Shown one piece after another: positions 16,978 to 26,373 of a DNA stretch of 50,126 bases (position 1 is the stretch's first letter; every line of letters begins with the position of its first letter). Below the pieces are notes generated by a model. It did not search any database, was not told where the DNA came from, and worked only from the letters and a program-made list of their open reading frames with translations. This DNA comes from Bryobacterales bacterium (GTDB lineage Bacteria; Acidobacteriota; Terriglobia; Bryobacterales; Bryobacteraceae). The DNA lies in contig SHUI01000003.1 of the NCBI GenBank assembly GCA_009697455.1, positions 1-50,126 on the forward strand, in the 5' to 3' direction. Both the position numbers and the translations under genes were made by a program.

Positions 16978-17286
16978 TCACTCCTTACTTCAACGCGGTG
17001 TCGCGTAATAAAGCTCAGTTGTTCTTTCTGCTCCTTTTCTTTTCGTTCTCTTCCGTCTCTACTTGATAATAGACGAGAAGTGCTGCCGAATGTTTCAAAA
17101 AATCTTAGTACCGGAGGCTCAGGACTTCCCATTACTCTTTCCGCCCCGCGGTACTGGTTTCCGCTCTCACTTACAGCCCACCCAAGACAGCTACCTTTTC
17201 ATAGCAATTTTGGGGCCGTTTTGTCAAGCCCTAATTCCCCTTGAGAGTTCCACTTCCGGGCCACTGCACAATTTGAATTATCGGCA
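16978..17286 (-). other. Leader region of the DksA-like gene and upstream spacer
   Basis: Purine-rich minus-strand leader (GAACGAAAAGAAAAGGAG) carrying the ribosome binding site. I see no credible gene in these 309 bases; a plus-strand ORF here has no motif. Confidence 0.3.
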
Positions 17287-19056
17287 GTGTCCCAGGAACC
17301 TTTAGTGCGTTCAGGCTGGAAAAAACTAAGCCAAGCCGAGAGGCGGAGCCGGTTTCGACCCACATTCGGATCAAAATGCTACCATCTATCTGAGACCACC
17401 GAACCGGAGGCGTTGATTCAGAAAATCTCCACTGCCATTTCCAGTGCCCGTTGGACGATAATTTTCTCGCTGTATTTTCTCGCGGCCGCTCTCGCGCTCA
17501 TTCCATATTTTGGAGTTCAGAACGACGAAGCGCTGTTCGCCGCCGGGATCTATCCTCCGTCGGGGGTTGTTTATTCCCAGGCCGTTCTCGGCCGCGAGCT
17601 GCCGGTGATGCTGATATCCTACCTGGGCACGCCGAAAACCTGGTTTTACATGGCTTGGTTCAAGCGTTGGGGACCCTCCGCGTTTTCGCTGCGCCTGCCC
17701 GTTGTCCTGGCGGGAATCGGTTTGATTTGGCTTTTTCGCTCGCTGATTCGCCGCGCGGCCGGGGAGCGGGCCGCCTTGTTTGGCTGTGCGCTGCTCGCGA
17801 CCGACACCACTTTCCTGCTCACGAACACTTTCGATTGGGGACCGGTGGCCCTCCAGCATTTGACCTTGATCGGCGGCGTGGTCCTGCTGGTCCGATTTCA
17901 CCGGAACGGGTCCATCGGCGCGCTAGCCGGCGGTTTTTTTCTTTTCGGGCTTGGGCTCTGGGACAAAGCCCTCTTCCTTTGGACATTGGGAGGCGTCGGA
18001 GTGGCCGGCCTCGCCGCCTATTGGACAGAGATCCGGCGCGCACTTTTGCCCCGGAATTTCGCGATCGCTTTGCTTGCGGGCTCGCTGGGCGCTTCGCCCC
18101 TGTTGCTGTATAACTACGACACGGATTTGGCGACGATTCGCGGAAACGCCCGGTGGACCACCTCCGAAATGGCTTTCAAGGCCCACGTCCTGCACCTCAC
18201 ACTTAACGGTTCGGCGCTGTTCGGGTGGCTGTCGAGCGAAGATCCGCGACTACTGGGAACCGTGGGCAAACCGCTGGAGCCCAGAACGCTCCTGGAGCGC
18301 GGTTCAGTCGCGCTTGGGGCAGCATCCGGCAAGCCGCGGATCGGGTTCCTGGCCTTCGCCGTCGCAGCGGCGGTAATGCTTGCCCCCTTCCTCTGGAACA
18401 CACCCGCGCGTCGGCCCTTACTGTTCGCGCTTATCTTCCTGGCCGTCGCCTGGATTCAAATGGCTGTGACTAAGGATGCGGGAGCGGGGGTCCACCATAC
18501 CGTTCTCCTATGGCCTTTCCCTCATTTCCTGGCTGCGGTCGCCTTCGACGCCCTCGCAACTCGGATCCCGCGTTATGGGCTCTGGATCGCGGCATCCTTC
18601 ATTGCCATTGTCTGCGCGCAGGACGCGCTCGTGACGAACAACTTCATCGCGGAAACAGTTCGGAACCGCGCGACGACACAATGGACGGACGCCATCTATC
18701 CTCTCTCGGAAGACCTGAAGCATCGAAAGCCGGTGCAGGTATTCGTGATGGACTGGGGCATTCTCGATTCCCTGCGACTCCTGAACCGGGGCCGCCTCCC
18801 GCTCAACGTCGGGAGCGATCCGCTGATGACCGCCAAAATGACCGCGGAAGATCATTTCGCTATCAAGCAATGGATCGCCAGCCCCGAGAACGTCTTCGTA
18901 GGCCATACCATAGGCAACGAATTTTTCGCCGGCGTTTCGAAACGGTTGCTAGTCGCGGCCGCGGAAGCGGGCCTGCGCAAAGACTTGCTGAAGACGATTC
19001 CGGATAGCACCGGCCGCCCGATCTTCGAACTTTTCCGCTTCGTGCCCGCCCGCTGA
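17287..19056 (+). CDS. Multi-spanning membrane glycosyltransferase-C-like protein (GT39/ArnT-type)
   Basis: A 589-residue membrane protein with about ten hydrophobic segments (IIFSLYFLAAALALIPYFG, FALRLPVVLAGIGL-like stretches, LFGCALLATDTTFLLTN). An acidic pair in the first external loop (GVQNDEALFAAGIYPP) matches the catalytic DE of GT-C enzymes that move sugars from polyprenyl phosphate carriers. A soluble C-terminal region follows. Start codons are unclear: GTG 17287 is the track start, GTG 17305 has AGGAA at good distance, and the membrane part begins later near residue 50. Role inferred: lipid or protein glycosylation. Confidence 0.65.
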   Translation: MSQEPLVRSGWKKLSQAERRSRFRPTFGSKCYHLSETTEPEALIQKISTAISSARWTIIFSLYFLAAALALIPYFGVQNDEALFAAGIYPPSGVVYSQAVLGRELPVMLISYLGTPKTWFYMAWFKRWGPSAFSLRLPVVLAGIGLIWLFRSLIRRAAGERAALFGCALLATDTTFLLTNTFDWGPVALQHLTLIGGVVLLVRFHRNGSIGALAGGFFLFGLGLWDKALFLWTLGGVGVAGLAAYWTEIRRALLPRNFAIALLAGSLGASPLLLYNYDTDLATIRGNARWTTSEMAFKAHVLHLTLNGSALFGWLSSEDPRLLGTVGKPLEPRTLLERGSVALGAASGKPRIGFLAFAVAAAVMLAPFLWNTPARRPLLFALIFLAVAWIQMAVTKDAGAGVHHTVLLWPFPHFLAAVAFDALATRIPRYGLWIAASFIAIVCAQDALVTNNFIAETVRNRATTQWTDAIYPLSEDLKHRKPVQVFVMDWGILDSLRLLNRGRLPLNVGSDPLMTAKMTAEDHFAIKQWIASPENVFVGHTIGNEFFAGVSKRLLVAAAEAGLRKDLLKTIPDSTGRPIFELFRFVPAR

Positions 19057-19100
19057 AGAGGCGATTCACCGGGCGCGTGCCGCCATCGAGCCGCGCAGTC

Positions 19101-19609
19101 CTACACCAGGTGCGCGTTGGCTGGCCGTGGAATCGAGTACTCCAGCGACACGATGCCCGTCCTATACACCTTGTGCGCCGTAAGAGTAAGCTTGAATCGG
19201 GTCCGCCGGAACCGGCAGCAAAGGGATTCCCCCGCCGAGCAGAATCGGCATTACGGCGACCTCGACGGTATCGACGAGCCCGGCGTCCGCGAGGCTGCGG
19301 AATAATGTTCCGCCTCCAAACAGCCAGATATCTTTTCCCGGTTGCGACTTGAGGTCCTCCAAGATCGCTTCCGGTTCATCGCGGGCAATCGTCACGCCTG
19401 GATAATCCGTCTGCTTAAGCGTTCGCGAAAAGCGTTCCCCGCTCCTGCCATACCTTCAAAGGTCCGGCGGCCGAGCAGAATGTGTCGAACTGATTGAAAA
19501 TTGCACCGAAATCGATGTCCGGTTCCATGATGATCCAGTCCGCCTCGCCATCCGGTCCGGCGATGTATCCGTCCAGACTCGCCGCGACAGCATATCGAAT
19601 TCGCCGCAT
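19101..19609 (-). pseudogene. Dihydrofolate-reductase-like (RibD C-terminal family) gene with three frameshifts
   Basis: Pieces in three reading frames add up to one family protein: MRRIRYAVAASLDGYIAGPDG...FDTF, LLGRRTFEGMAGAGNAF, FSRTLKQTDYPGVTIARDEPE...GKDIWLFGGGTLFRSL, then KLTLTAHKVYRTGIVSLEYS. The frame changes lie near 19490, 19430 and 19190. ORFs 19415..19609 and 19162..19395 of the track are two of these parts. The gene is clearly broken, unless the assembly has several indel errors here. Confidence 0.8.
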
Positions 19610-19633
19610 TTGCGCCTCCGTGTCTCCAGGCCG

Positions 19634-21490
19634 CTAGTGTACGTCGAAGACGCCGAAGACAACCCCATACTCCTGCTTTCCATCGGGCGAGCGCACAGTC
19701 CGGGCCGTCTCAAGCCCAATTTCGATGGAGGGCTTGCCGGTAAGGCTATCGGGCAGCGGCAATTCGAACTCAAAGCTCGGGTTGCTCTTCTCGATTCGGA
19801 ACTCCCGCTCCGGCGTGCTCTCCACCCTTACTGTGAGTAGCACCGGACCGCGCTCGAAACTGATCGGTGGGCAGTTGCCTTCAAGCCGCAGACTCGATCC
19901 CGTTCTTGCGGGTCCGCCGATGCTGAGCGACGCCTGTTTCCGCATCCAACGGCCGCCACCGTGAATGGGATGCCACCCTGCGCCGAGAAGGTGGTCGAGG
20001 AGCGGGTTCGCGACGTCCACGCGTCGAGGGATATCGCGATCGAAGAGGTTCCGCGCCGAGGCTGCGTACGCCTGTGTAATATTCCGGATCGGATCGGCAC
20101 CCGCGTCGTAGACGGCGATTTTCCCGCCTTCGATTCCCCGGAGAACTTCGGCTCGGGAGAGTATGAAGTTCTCCGCGATCCCGGGCGCCTCCGGCCGGGA
20201 GCTGATCAAGGACTCGGAGCCTGGCACGAGAAAGACCCCCACGTCTCCCAGCGCCGCGAAAGGCCTGTGCCGAACCGCGTCCCAAAACAGTTTGTCAGTC
20301 ACGCCCGCGAGCAGGATGATCTTTCCCGAATGCAGCTTGTGGGCGGCCTCGACGCCCAGAACCAAGCGACGAGCCGCGTCTCCGCGCGACCGCCACCACG
20401 CCGCGCCGCCGTGCGCGGCCGGGACCGACAACCACAAGTAACCTGCGGCCAAGACAAGGGCGGGGACACGTGGCGCGCGCGCGAACGCATAACCGGCAAG
20501 CACGGCGAGACCCACGAGGGGCAGCGTCAGGTAATACTCGGACACATGGTCGCGAAGCGGCAACACCGGCGCGAGCAACATCGCGAACCATCCGAGGAAC
20601 AGGATTGGGAGCCGGTCTTTTTCCGCGAACCGGACGGCCACAAAACCCAAAAGAGCCAGGGACAAGACGGCCACTCCAGCGAACGCAATCCATGGCGGAA
20701 GGCCTGTTAGATAGAACTGATCGCGCGGTACGAGCGCGGCCTTCCAATACGTCCAGAACGTCCCGGGCAAAGATCCGCCGAAATACATAGCGTATGGCCC
20801 GCCAGCCTGCTTCTTCACAAGAGTCATGTGGAGAACCACGAAAGCGGCGGAGGGGAGAAACATGGGCAGAGTGGCGCGGAAACGGCGGCGCGCAAACAGG
20901 AACGTGTAGCTCGCGGCAAGGGCGGGATACACGAGGATGCTCTCCATCACGCCGAAACCGAAAAGAAACACGGCCCACTCAAGAACAAGGTATCTCCGCT
21001 TTCCGGTTTCGACGTGGCGAAGCAGGAAGTGGAAAGCGAGTAGAATCGAGAGCGCGCAGAGAGACTGCATGTAGGCTGAAGTCCACGACATTACCGTGGT
21101 CATGGCGCTGTTCGCGATCCAGAATACAGGCGCGGCGAAACCCGCGAGCGCCGAGCCGGTGAGACGGCGGACGATCGAGCTGAGGATGCCGAGATTTACG
21201 AACTGAGTAAGGAACACGCAAATGCGGAATGGCAGCGCGTCGAGGCCGAATAGACTTTGGAATAGGAGGAAAAAGCCGCGCTCACTGAACGGGCGGAAGG
21301 TGCCGTGCGCGGTCGGCAGAAAGACGGCATCGAACAGATCGCGAGGTCCAGAGAGCCCCGGCAGGAGTGAGAGGAAAGCGAAATCGTCGATCAGAAACCA
21401 GCACAGAAGCCCATCCCGATAGATGGCCAGGCAGGCCAGCGCAGGGAGTATCCAAGAGGCCGCGCGAACGGTTCGGCTCGAAACAGGCAC
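19634..21490 (-). CDS. Multi-spanning membrane protein, GT-C-like
   Basis: About 618 residues with eight to eleven hydrophobic helices (ILPALACLAIYRDGLLCWFLIDDFAF, FLTQFVNLGILSSIV, LEWAVFLFGFGVMESILVYPALAA) and a C-terminal beta-rich soluble domain (RMRKQASLSIGG...LRLEGNCPPISF). The acidic pair DD in the first loop (LIDDFAF) fits GT-C enzymes. The track ORF starts at 22102, but the segment before 21490 overlaps the divergent GT2 gene antisense and is not coding. GTG 21490 is chosen because TATAAT sits eight bases upstream, which would give a leaderless message. Donor and acceptor unknown. Confidence 0.6.
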   Translation of the reverse strand: MPVSSRTVRAASWILPALACLAIYRDGLLCWFLIDDFAFLSLLPGLSGPRDLFDAVFLPTAHGTFRPFSERGFFLLFQSLFGLDALPFRICVFLTQFVNLGILSSIVRRLTGSALAGFAAPVFWIANSAMTTVMSWTSAYMQSLCALSILLAFHFLLRHVETGKRRYLVLEWAVFLFGFGVMESILVYPALAASYTFLFARRRFRATLPMFLPSAAFVVLHMTLVKKQAGGPYAMYFGGSLPGTFWTYWKAALVPRDQFYLTGLPPWIAFAGVAVLSLALLGFVAVRFAEKDRLPILFLGWFAMLLAPVLPLRDHVSEYYLTLPLVGLAVLAGYAFARAPRVPALVLAAGYLWLSVPAAHGGAAWWRSRGDAARRLVLGVEAAHKLHSGKIILLAGVTDKLFWDAVRHRPFAALGDVGVFLVPGSESLISSRPEAPGIAENFILSRAEVLRGIEGGKIAVYDAGADPIRNITQAYAASARNLFDRDIPRRVDVANPLLDHLLGAGWHPIHGGGRWMRKQASLSIGGPARTGSSLRLEGNCPPISFERGPVLLTVRVESTPEREFRIEKSNPSFEFELPLPDSLTGKPSIEIGLETARTVRSPDGKQEYGVVFGVFDVH

Positions 21491-21540
21491 CTCTCCGATT
21501 ATAAGAAGTTGAGCCGCGCGCGGCCGTGTGCTCCAATGGG
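21488..21540. promoter_or_regulatory. Compact divergent promoter region
   Basis: Between the divergent membrane protein and GT2 gene only about 45 bases remain. On the minus strand TATAAT lies directly before GGAGAGGTG, and on the plus strand TATAAG precedes the GT2 start. Both genes may be read from leaderless or very short messages. The upstream -35 elements are not convincing. Confidence 0.35.
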
Positions 21541-22279
21541 TCACATAGAAGAGGCGGCTACGGACAGCATCTACATCGTGATTCCGACCTTCAACGAGCG
21601 CGAGAATATCGTGCCTCTGATTGAGGAAATCATGCGTCTCCACGGCGCACGCGGGCCGCGAATCGTCGTGATGGACGACAATTCGCCCGACGGAACGGCG
21701 GCCGCGGTGTTGAGCATGCGCCCGGCCTTCCCGGACGTCCACGCCATTGTGCGCCGGGGGCCGCGCGGATATGGACACGCGTGCGCCGAGGGGATGGCCT
21801 ATGCGATCGGGCAGGGCGCGGCATTGGTGATCACAATGGACGCCGATTTTTCGCACGCGCCGGAGACGCTTGGAGAGATGATCGACGCGGCCCGCGAAGC
21901 CGATCTCGTGATCGGGTCGCGTTACGTCTCGGCACGCGAGTCCACCGTGCGGAACTGGTCGGCGGGAAGGCTGTGGCTGAGCCGGCTCGCAAACCTGTAC
22001 GTGAACTGGCTGACTCCCGCGGGAGTTCACGACGCGACCAGCGGATTCCGTTGTTGGCGAGCCGGCGCGCTCAGCCGCGTCCTCGGTGGAAGCGAAGGCC
22101 ACGCCGCTGGTTATGCATTTCTGACAGAGACGCTTTACCGGGCCAGGCTTGCGGGAGCGCGAATCAAAGAGATCGGCAGCGTTTACAGGGGCCGGACGAA
22201 GGGCGAGTCGAAAATGAGTCTGGCCATCGTCGCGGAAGCGCTGTGGATTCCGTTGCGCGTCAGGTTTTCACGATTGTAA
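21536..22279 (+). CDS. GT2 polyprenol-phosphate mannosyltransferase-like glycosyltransferase
   Basis: About 247 residues of the DPM1-type GT2 family, which moves a sugar from a nucleotide to a polyprenyl phosphate on the cytoplasmic face. Motifs: IVIPTFNERENI, VMDDNSPDGT, ITMDADFSHAPE (metal-binding DAD) and GSRYV. No C-terminal membrane helices follow, so it is the short soluble form. ATG 21536 is used; TTG 21509 is an alternative start 27 bases earlier. Next to a GT-C-like membrane protein, it probably makes that protein's lipid-linked sugar donor. The 3' end overlaps the prmA gene's end by 20 bases, convergently. Confidence 0.85.
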   Translation: MGHIEEAATDSIYIVIPTFNERENIVPLIEEIMRLHGARGPRIVVMDDNSPDGTAAAVLSMRPAFPDVHAIVRRGPRGYGHACAEGMAYAIGQGAALVITMDADFSHAPETLGEMIDAAREADLVIGSRYVSARESTVRNWSAGRLWLSRLANLYVNWLTPAGVHDATSGFRCWRAGALSRVLGGSEGHAAGYAFLTETLYRARLAGARIKEIGSVYRGRTKGESKMSLAIVAEALWIPLRVRFSRL

Positions 22280-23051
22280 TCAACACCCAATCGTTCTTGC
22301 GGCGCCGGGCTGTGACTCTGGCGCCCGCGGCCTTGATCGCGGTCTCGACTGAGGCTTGCTCGCCGGCTTCGAAACCCGAAAGATACGCCATACCGCCGGG
22401 GCGAAGCGCGCGAACCAGATCGCGGGCCATCCCGGAGGCGGCCGCGGCGCTGATATTGCATACGACGGCGCTTGCGGCGCCGGGCCGCACTGCATCTACC
22501 GATCCCGTGAACAGCAGGGCGTCGACACCTGCCGCGTCGAAGTTTGCGCGGGCGATCGGAACAGCCACGGGATCGTCGTCGCAGGCGATCACCCGTCGCG
22601 CGCCAAGCAGGCTAGCGGCCACGCTCAGAATGCCTGAGCCGGTTCCCACGTCAAGCAAAGTATCGAAGGGGCTCTCCGCCTCCATCTCTTCGAGACAAAG
22701 CTGCGTGGCTTCGTGAAATCCGGTTCCGCAGGCAAGTCCGGGGTTGATGGGGATGCGGACGCGTCCCTCAGGCGCGGGGTCGTCGCGCCATTGAGGCACC
22801 AGGAAGAATCTGTCGCCCACGGTGAACGGTTCCCAAGCGGCCTGAGAGGTCTCGATCCAGTCGCGTTGTTCCACCGCCGTCCACGTTGGCCGGTTGGCGG
22901 CGAACCGTTCGAGCAACGCGGCGTCTTCGCCGTCGAAAAAAGCGCGCAGGCCATCCGGCAACTCAGTGATTCCGGTGCACCCGGCCTCCCACAACTCGGC
23001 GATGAGAAAGTCCGCCTCTTCGGGCGCGCAATCGAGGGCGAGGCTGAACAT
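22260..23051 (-). CDS. prmA: Ribosomal protein L11 methyltransferase
   Basis: 263 residues matching PrmA, which trimethylates lysines of ribosomal protein L11. The N-terminal substrate-recognition domain (AEEADFLIAELWEAGCTGI-like, WETSQAAWEPFTVG) is followed by the SAM domain. PrmA's own motifs are INPGLACGTGFHEATQLCL, LLDVGTGSGILSVAA, ACDDDPVAVPIARANFDAAGV and AVVCNISA. The gene is single, divergent from the DapA-like gene with 24 bases between the starts. Confidence 0.88.
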   Translation of the reverse strand: MFSLALDCAPEEADFLIAELWEAGCTGITELPDGLRAFFDGEDAALLERFAANRPTWTAVEQRDWIETSQAAWEPFTVGDRFFLVPQWRDDPAPEGRVRIPINPGLACGTGFHEATQLCLEEMEAESPFDTLLDVGTGSGILSVAASLLGARRVIACDDDPVAVPIARANFDAAGVDALLFTGSVDAVRPGAASAVVCNISAAAASGMARDLVRALRPGGMAYLSGFEAGEQASVETAIKAAGARVTARRRKNDWVLITIVKT

Positions 23052-23075
23052 ATTCCATGCTAGCTTAGCTGTTGG

Positions 23076-23831
23076 ATGAAACTACAGGGAATATACGCGG
23101 ACATCACGACGCCCTTCGACGAAACAGGCCGTATCTTCCGCTCGAAGATCGAACACAACGTGGAGAAATGGAACCGTATCGGGCTGGCAGGTTACGCCGT
23201 ATGCGGAGCGGCGGGCGAAGGGATGCTGCTCGACGCCGAAGAAACGCTGGCTGTTTTCGAGCTTGTTGCGAAGCTCGCGGCTCCGGGCAAGACTCTTATC
23301 GCGGCGACCGCCCGGCCTGGCGTGCATGAGACCGTGGCGCTGACAAATCGCGCCGCGGAACTCGGGTATCATTTCGCGCTGTTGGACGCTCCGGTGTTTG
23401 CACCGGAAACACTATCGCTCTACCTGCGGGCAGTAGCGGACCGGGCTAAGATTCCGCTTCTGGTTCGAGGCGCGGATGCCCCGCCTCACGCAAATCTACC
23501 GAACCCGGGACTGGCATGGTGCGCCACGAGCCTCTGGGATGGTTTGCAAAATGGCGCGCCGGGAGCGATTCTGAGTTTCGCCGCGGCCGCGCCTTACGCC
23601 GCTATCGCGCTGTGGGAAGCGCATCGAACGCGGGAGGAAGATGCGGGCCGCGACTGGCAAAACCGGATTCTCGCGGCCGCGGAACTCACGGCGCGATTCG
23701 GCGCCGCCGGAGTCAAACACGCAATGGATCTGAACGCGTATTACGGCGGCCCGCCGCGGCTGCCGTTTACGCCGCTTGTTGCCGCCGCGCGGAAGGAGAT
23801 TGAGGAGGCGTTCCGGGATCTGAAGGGGTAG
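23076..23831 (+). CDS. DapA/NanA-family aldolase-like protein lacking the Schiff-base lysine
   Basis: A 251-residue TIM-barrel protein of the dihydrodipicolinate synthase family. It starts MKLQGIYADITTPFDETG, like the family, and has CGAAGEGMLLDAEE where GTTGEG is usual. The stretch after strand six (IPLLVRGADAPPHA) is shortened and has no lysine where the family has G.KD..G, so classical imine chemistry seems lost. The usual length is about 290. The activity is thus uncertain and it may be a binding protein. The ORF is complete and starts near a compact divergent promoter shared with prmA. Confidence 0.75.
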   Translation: MKLQGIYADITTPFDETGRIFRSKIEHNVEKWNRIGLAGYAVCGAAGEGMLLDAEETLAVFELVAKLAAPGKTLIAATARPGVHETVALTNRAAELGYHFALLDAPVFAPETLSLYLRAVADRAKIPLLVRGADAPPHANLPNPGLAWCATSLWDGLQNGAPGAILSFAAAAPYAAIALWEAHRTREEDAGRDWQNRILAAAELTARFGAAGVKHAMDLNAYYGGPPRLPFTPLVAAARKEIEEAFRDLKG

Positions 23832-23988
23832 CGCGTTGGGTTGCACCCGGCGACGGGTGATCCTGTCCAAAACGAACGCCACCTGCTTCGTGAAATCGGC
23901 GCGAAGAACGCTGGCATCAAAATTTGCCGAACACGAGCCAGGCCTTTATTCGCCGGCTGCGAGCGCTGCGGGCATCCTGAGGAAGCCT

Positions 23989-25587
23989 CTACTCCAGAGA
24001 AAACACCACCAGCGACTGACCTGATGCGATGGCGACATGCTGCTTGCCGTCCACCATGTACGTCACCGGATTCGCGGTGATACGCCCGCCCGACGGAAAC
24101 CGCCACAGCAACTTTCCCGAGGCTGCGTCAAGGGCGAAGAAATGCCCCTCGTCCGTTCCGCCGAAAACCAGACCGCCTGCGGTTGAAAGCAGTCCGGCCC
24201 ATGTTGGCGAGTGAAGGGGAAATTCCCATTTCATCTTCCCGTCTTCAAGCTGAAGCGCTCGCACGGCGCCACGCGCCTCCTCACCTGGCATGGGGTGCCA
24301 GGATCCTCCGGAAAATAGCGCGCCCAAGCGATACGAAGCGGGTAACTTGTAGAAAACCGCACCGGCTTCCCGGACAGCCGCGTACAGCAGGTTCGTCGCT
24401 GGGCTGAAGGCCGGACTGTGCCAGTTGGTCGCGCCTTCGGGGGAGGGGTAAACCTTGGCGCCCGCCGCGGACGGAATAGCATCGGCCTTGACCACAGGCC
24501 TTCCTTTTTCGTCGATTCGCTCCGCCCACGTCTGTTTGACGAACGGTTCAGCCAGAAGAAATTCGCCGTTCGATCGATCAAGCACGTAGTAAAAGCCGTT
24601 CCGGTTCGGCGTCACAATCAACTTGCGCGGCTTTCCCTTGAATAGCGCGTCAACCAGCACCGGGACCTGAGCGGCGTCCCATGACCAGACGTCGTGCGGA
24701 GTGAACTGATAGTGCCACTTGAGGCCGCTCGTGTCGGCGTCGATGGCCAAAAGGCAATCAGAATACAGGTTGTCGCCCGCGCGTTCGTCGCCATTCCAGT
24801 TTGGCGCCGGATTTCCACTGCCCCAGTAGATCAGATTGAGGACCGGATCGTAACTGCCGGTCATCCACGTCGTGGCGGATCCCTGCCCCCACGCTTCGCC
24901 AGCCCAGGTTTTTTGCTCGGGCATACCGTTGCCGGGGATCGAATACCTGCGCCACACGCGACGCCCGGTTGCGGCGTCGTACGCGTCGAGGAAACCGATC
25001 ACGCCGAATTCCCCTCCCGAAACGCCGATAATGACCTTGTCCTTCACGACCAGAGGCGCGGCCGTGATGGAATAACCCGCCAGGAAATTTTCCACCGCGA
25101 CGTCCCATCTCACACGTCCGGTTTGCGCGTCGAGCGAGACGAGGTGAGCGTCCATCGTCCCTACGAACACCCGGTCTCCCAGGACCGCAACTCCTCGATT
25201 GACCTGCCCGCAGCACGCGCGGACACCCTGCGGGATGTTCCTTCGATAGCGCCAGTACGGCTGTCCCGTCCGCGCGTCGAGCGCTGTCACGTTGCTTGGC
25301 GGTTCGCTAACGTACATCACTCCGTTCACGATAATCGGGGAGGTCTCGAACTTGTGGCTCAGATCCATCTGGAACATCCACGCCGGGCGAAGCTTCGCGA
25401 CGTTCGTCACATCGATCTGCTTCAGCGCGGAATGCCTGCGTCCGCTGTAGTCGCCGGAATAAGTAAGCCAGTTGTGCGGTTCCTTTTCGGCGGCGCGAAT
25501 TCGCTCGAACGTCACTTGAGCGGAGCACGGAACCGCAACGGCGAGTAGCGCCAGCGCCGCGCCTTCGAAAGACCGGCAAAGCCTCAT
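23989..25587 (-). CDS. Secreted PQQ-dependent dehydrogenase (quinoprotein alcohol dehydrogenase family)
   Basis: 532 residues with a signal peptide (ALALLAVAVPCSAQ) and an eight-bladed quinoprotein propeller with repeats such as ALDARTGQPYWRY, SLDAQTGRVRWDV and ALDAASGKLLWRF. Vicinal cysteines RACCGQ are where methanol and ethanol dehydrogenases stack PQQ. The metal region NWLTYSGDYSGRRHS and GSGNPAPNWN is typical. In HDVWSWDAA the first Asp of the usual WDxD motif is Ser, while the second Asp stays. Electrons should go to the cytochrome c gene just upstream, whose stop overlaps this ATG by four bases. Substrate unknown. Confidence 0.87.
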   Translation of the reverse strand: MRLCRSFEGAALALLAVAVPCSAQVTFERIRAAEKEPHNWLTYSGDYSGRRHSALKQIDVTNVAKLRPAWMFQMDLSHKFETSPIIVNGVMYVSEPPSNVTALDARTGQPYWRYRRNIPQGVRACCGQVNRGVAVLGDRVFVGTMDAHLVSLDAQTGRVRWDVAVENFLAGYSITAAPLVVKDKVIIGVSGGEFGVIGFLDAYDAATGRRVWRRYSIPGNGMPEQKTWAGEAWGQGSATTWMTGSYDPVLNLIYWGSGNPAPNWNGDERAGDNLYSDCLLAIDADTSGLKWHYQFTPHDVWSWDAAQVPVLVDALFKGKPRKLIVTPNRNGFYYVLDRSNGEFLLAEPFVKQTWAERIDEKGRPVVKADAIPSAAGAKVYPSPEGATNWHSPAFSPATNLLYAAVREAGAVFYKLPASYRLGALFSGGSWHPMPGEEARGAVRALQLEDGKMKWEFPLHSPTWAGLLSTAGGLVFGGTDEGHFFALDAASGKLLWRFPSGGRITANPVTYMVDGKQHVAIASGQSLVVFSLE

Positions 25588-26360
25588 TTCCCCTCCTTGC
25601 GGGTCATGAGATAAGCCCCCAGATCGTCGATCTGGGCATCCGTCAGGGTACCCTTATAGGATGGCATAGGTGATTTTCCGGGTTCGCGTTGCAGATCCTT
25701 CAAATCCTCCTTCCAAAAGCCGTACAGACTACCCGGCGCGCTGCGGAGACGAATGGAAAACGTATCTTCCGACAGGCGAATGCCCGCCACGGCCTTCCCG
25801 TCTTTTGTGACGGCGCGAACCAGAAGAAAGCCTTCGGGAAGGAACGACCCGGGTTCAACCAGCGCGGCACGCAGAAACGCGGGATTGCGGCGAAGCCCCA
25901 CTTGGGAGAGATCCGGACCCATCAGGCCGCCGGAGCCATCCATGGTGTGACACTTGTTGCAGCCCGCGGCGCGATAGATGCGATCGCCGGAAAAAGGATT
26001 CCCTGGCCCAACCGGTTCGATCTTGGCGGCGAGGGAGCGGACGTACAGCGCAACCTGCTTCAACTCTATTTCTGTGAAGCCGAGGTGAGAGGGCATCTCG
26101 GTACCACCGATGCCGAAGTAGATGATGCGCAAAAGCAGGTCGTCCGTGCCCGCGCGTTGCAGTTTGGGAAAGGTCAGAGCCGGCCCCGTAGTGCCTTCGC
26201 CTTTGGCTCCGTGACAGCGGGCGCAGTTTGCCGCGAAAACCTGCGCACCCGCTTCCACGGAAAGTGCGACCGGTTTCGCCGGAGCTTGCGCCAGGGAAGC
26301 TTGAACCGGAATGAGGATCGGAGCAAGCAAAGCGAAAACGTGTGTCGTCCTGAAGGTCAT
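25584..26360 (-). CDS. Diheme c-type cytochrome, electron acceptor of the PQQ enzyme
   Basis: 258 residues with a signal peptide (FALLAPILIPVQASLAQAP) and two heme sites, CARCHGAKGEG near residue 48 and CNKCHTMDGSGG near residue 133. Axial methionines are plausible in MPSHLGF and MPSYKGT. The stop TGA overlaps the ATG of the quinoprotein gene (ATGA), a translational coupling that supports one operon and a joint periplasmic electron pathway. Confidence 0.88.
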   Translation of the reverse strand: MTFRTTHVFALLAPILIPVQASLAQAPAKPVALSVEAGAQVFAANCARCHGAKGEGTTGPALTFPKLQRAGTDDLLLRIIYFGIGGTEMPSHLGFTEIELKQVALYVRSLAAKIEPVGPGNPFSGDRIYRAAGCNKCHTMDGSGGLMGPDLSQVGLRRNPAFLRAALVEPGSFLPEGFLLVRAVTKDGKAVAGIRLSEDTFSIRLRSAPGSLYGFWKEDLKDLQREPGKSPMPSYKGTLTDAQIDDLGAYLMTRKEGK

Positions 26361-26373
26361 GGTTGCCGCGAAA

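Noticed and set aside
21491-22102. N-terminal extension of the 822-residue minus ORF
   Set aside because: It lies opposite the GT2 gene motifs; only the part from 21490 has membrane-protein features.
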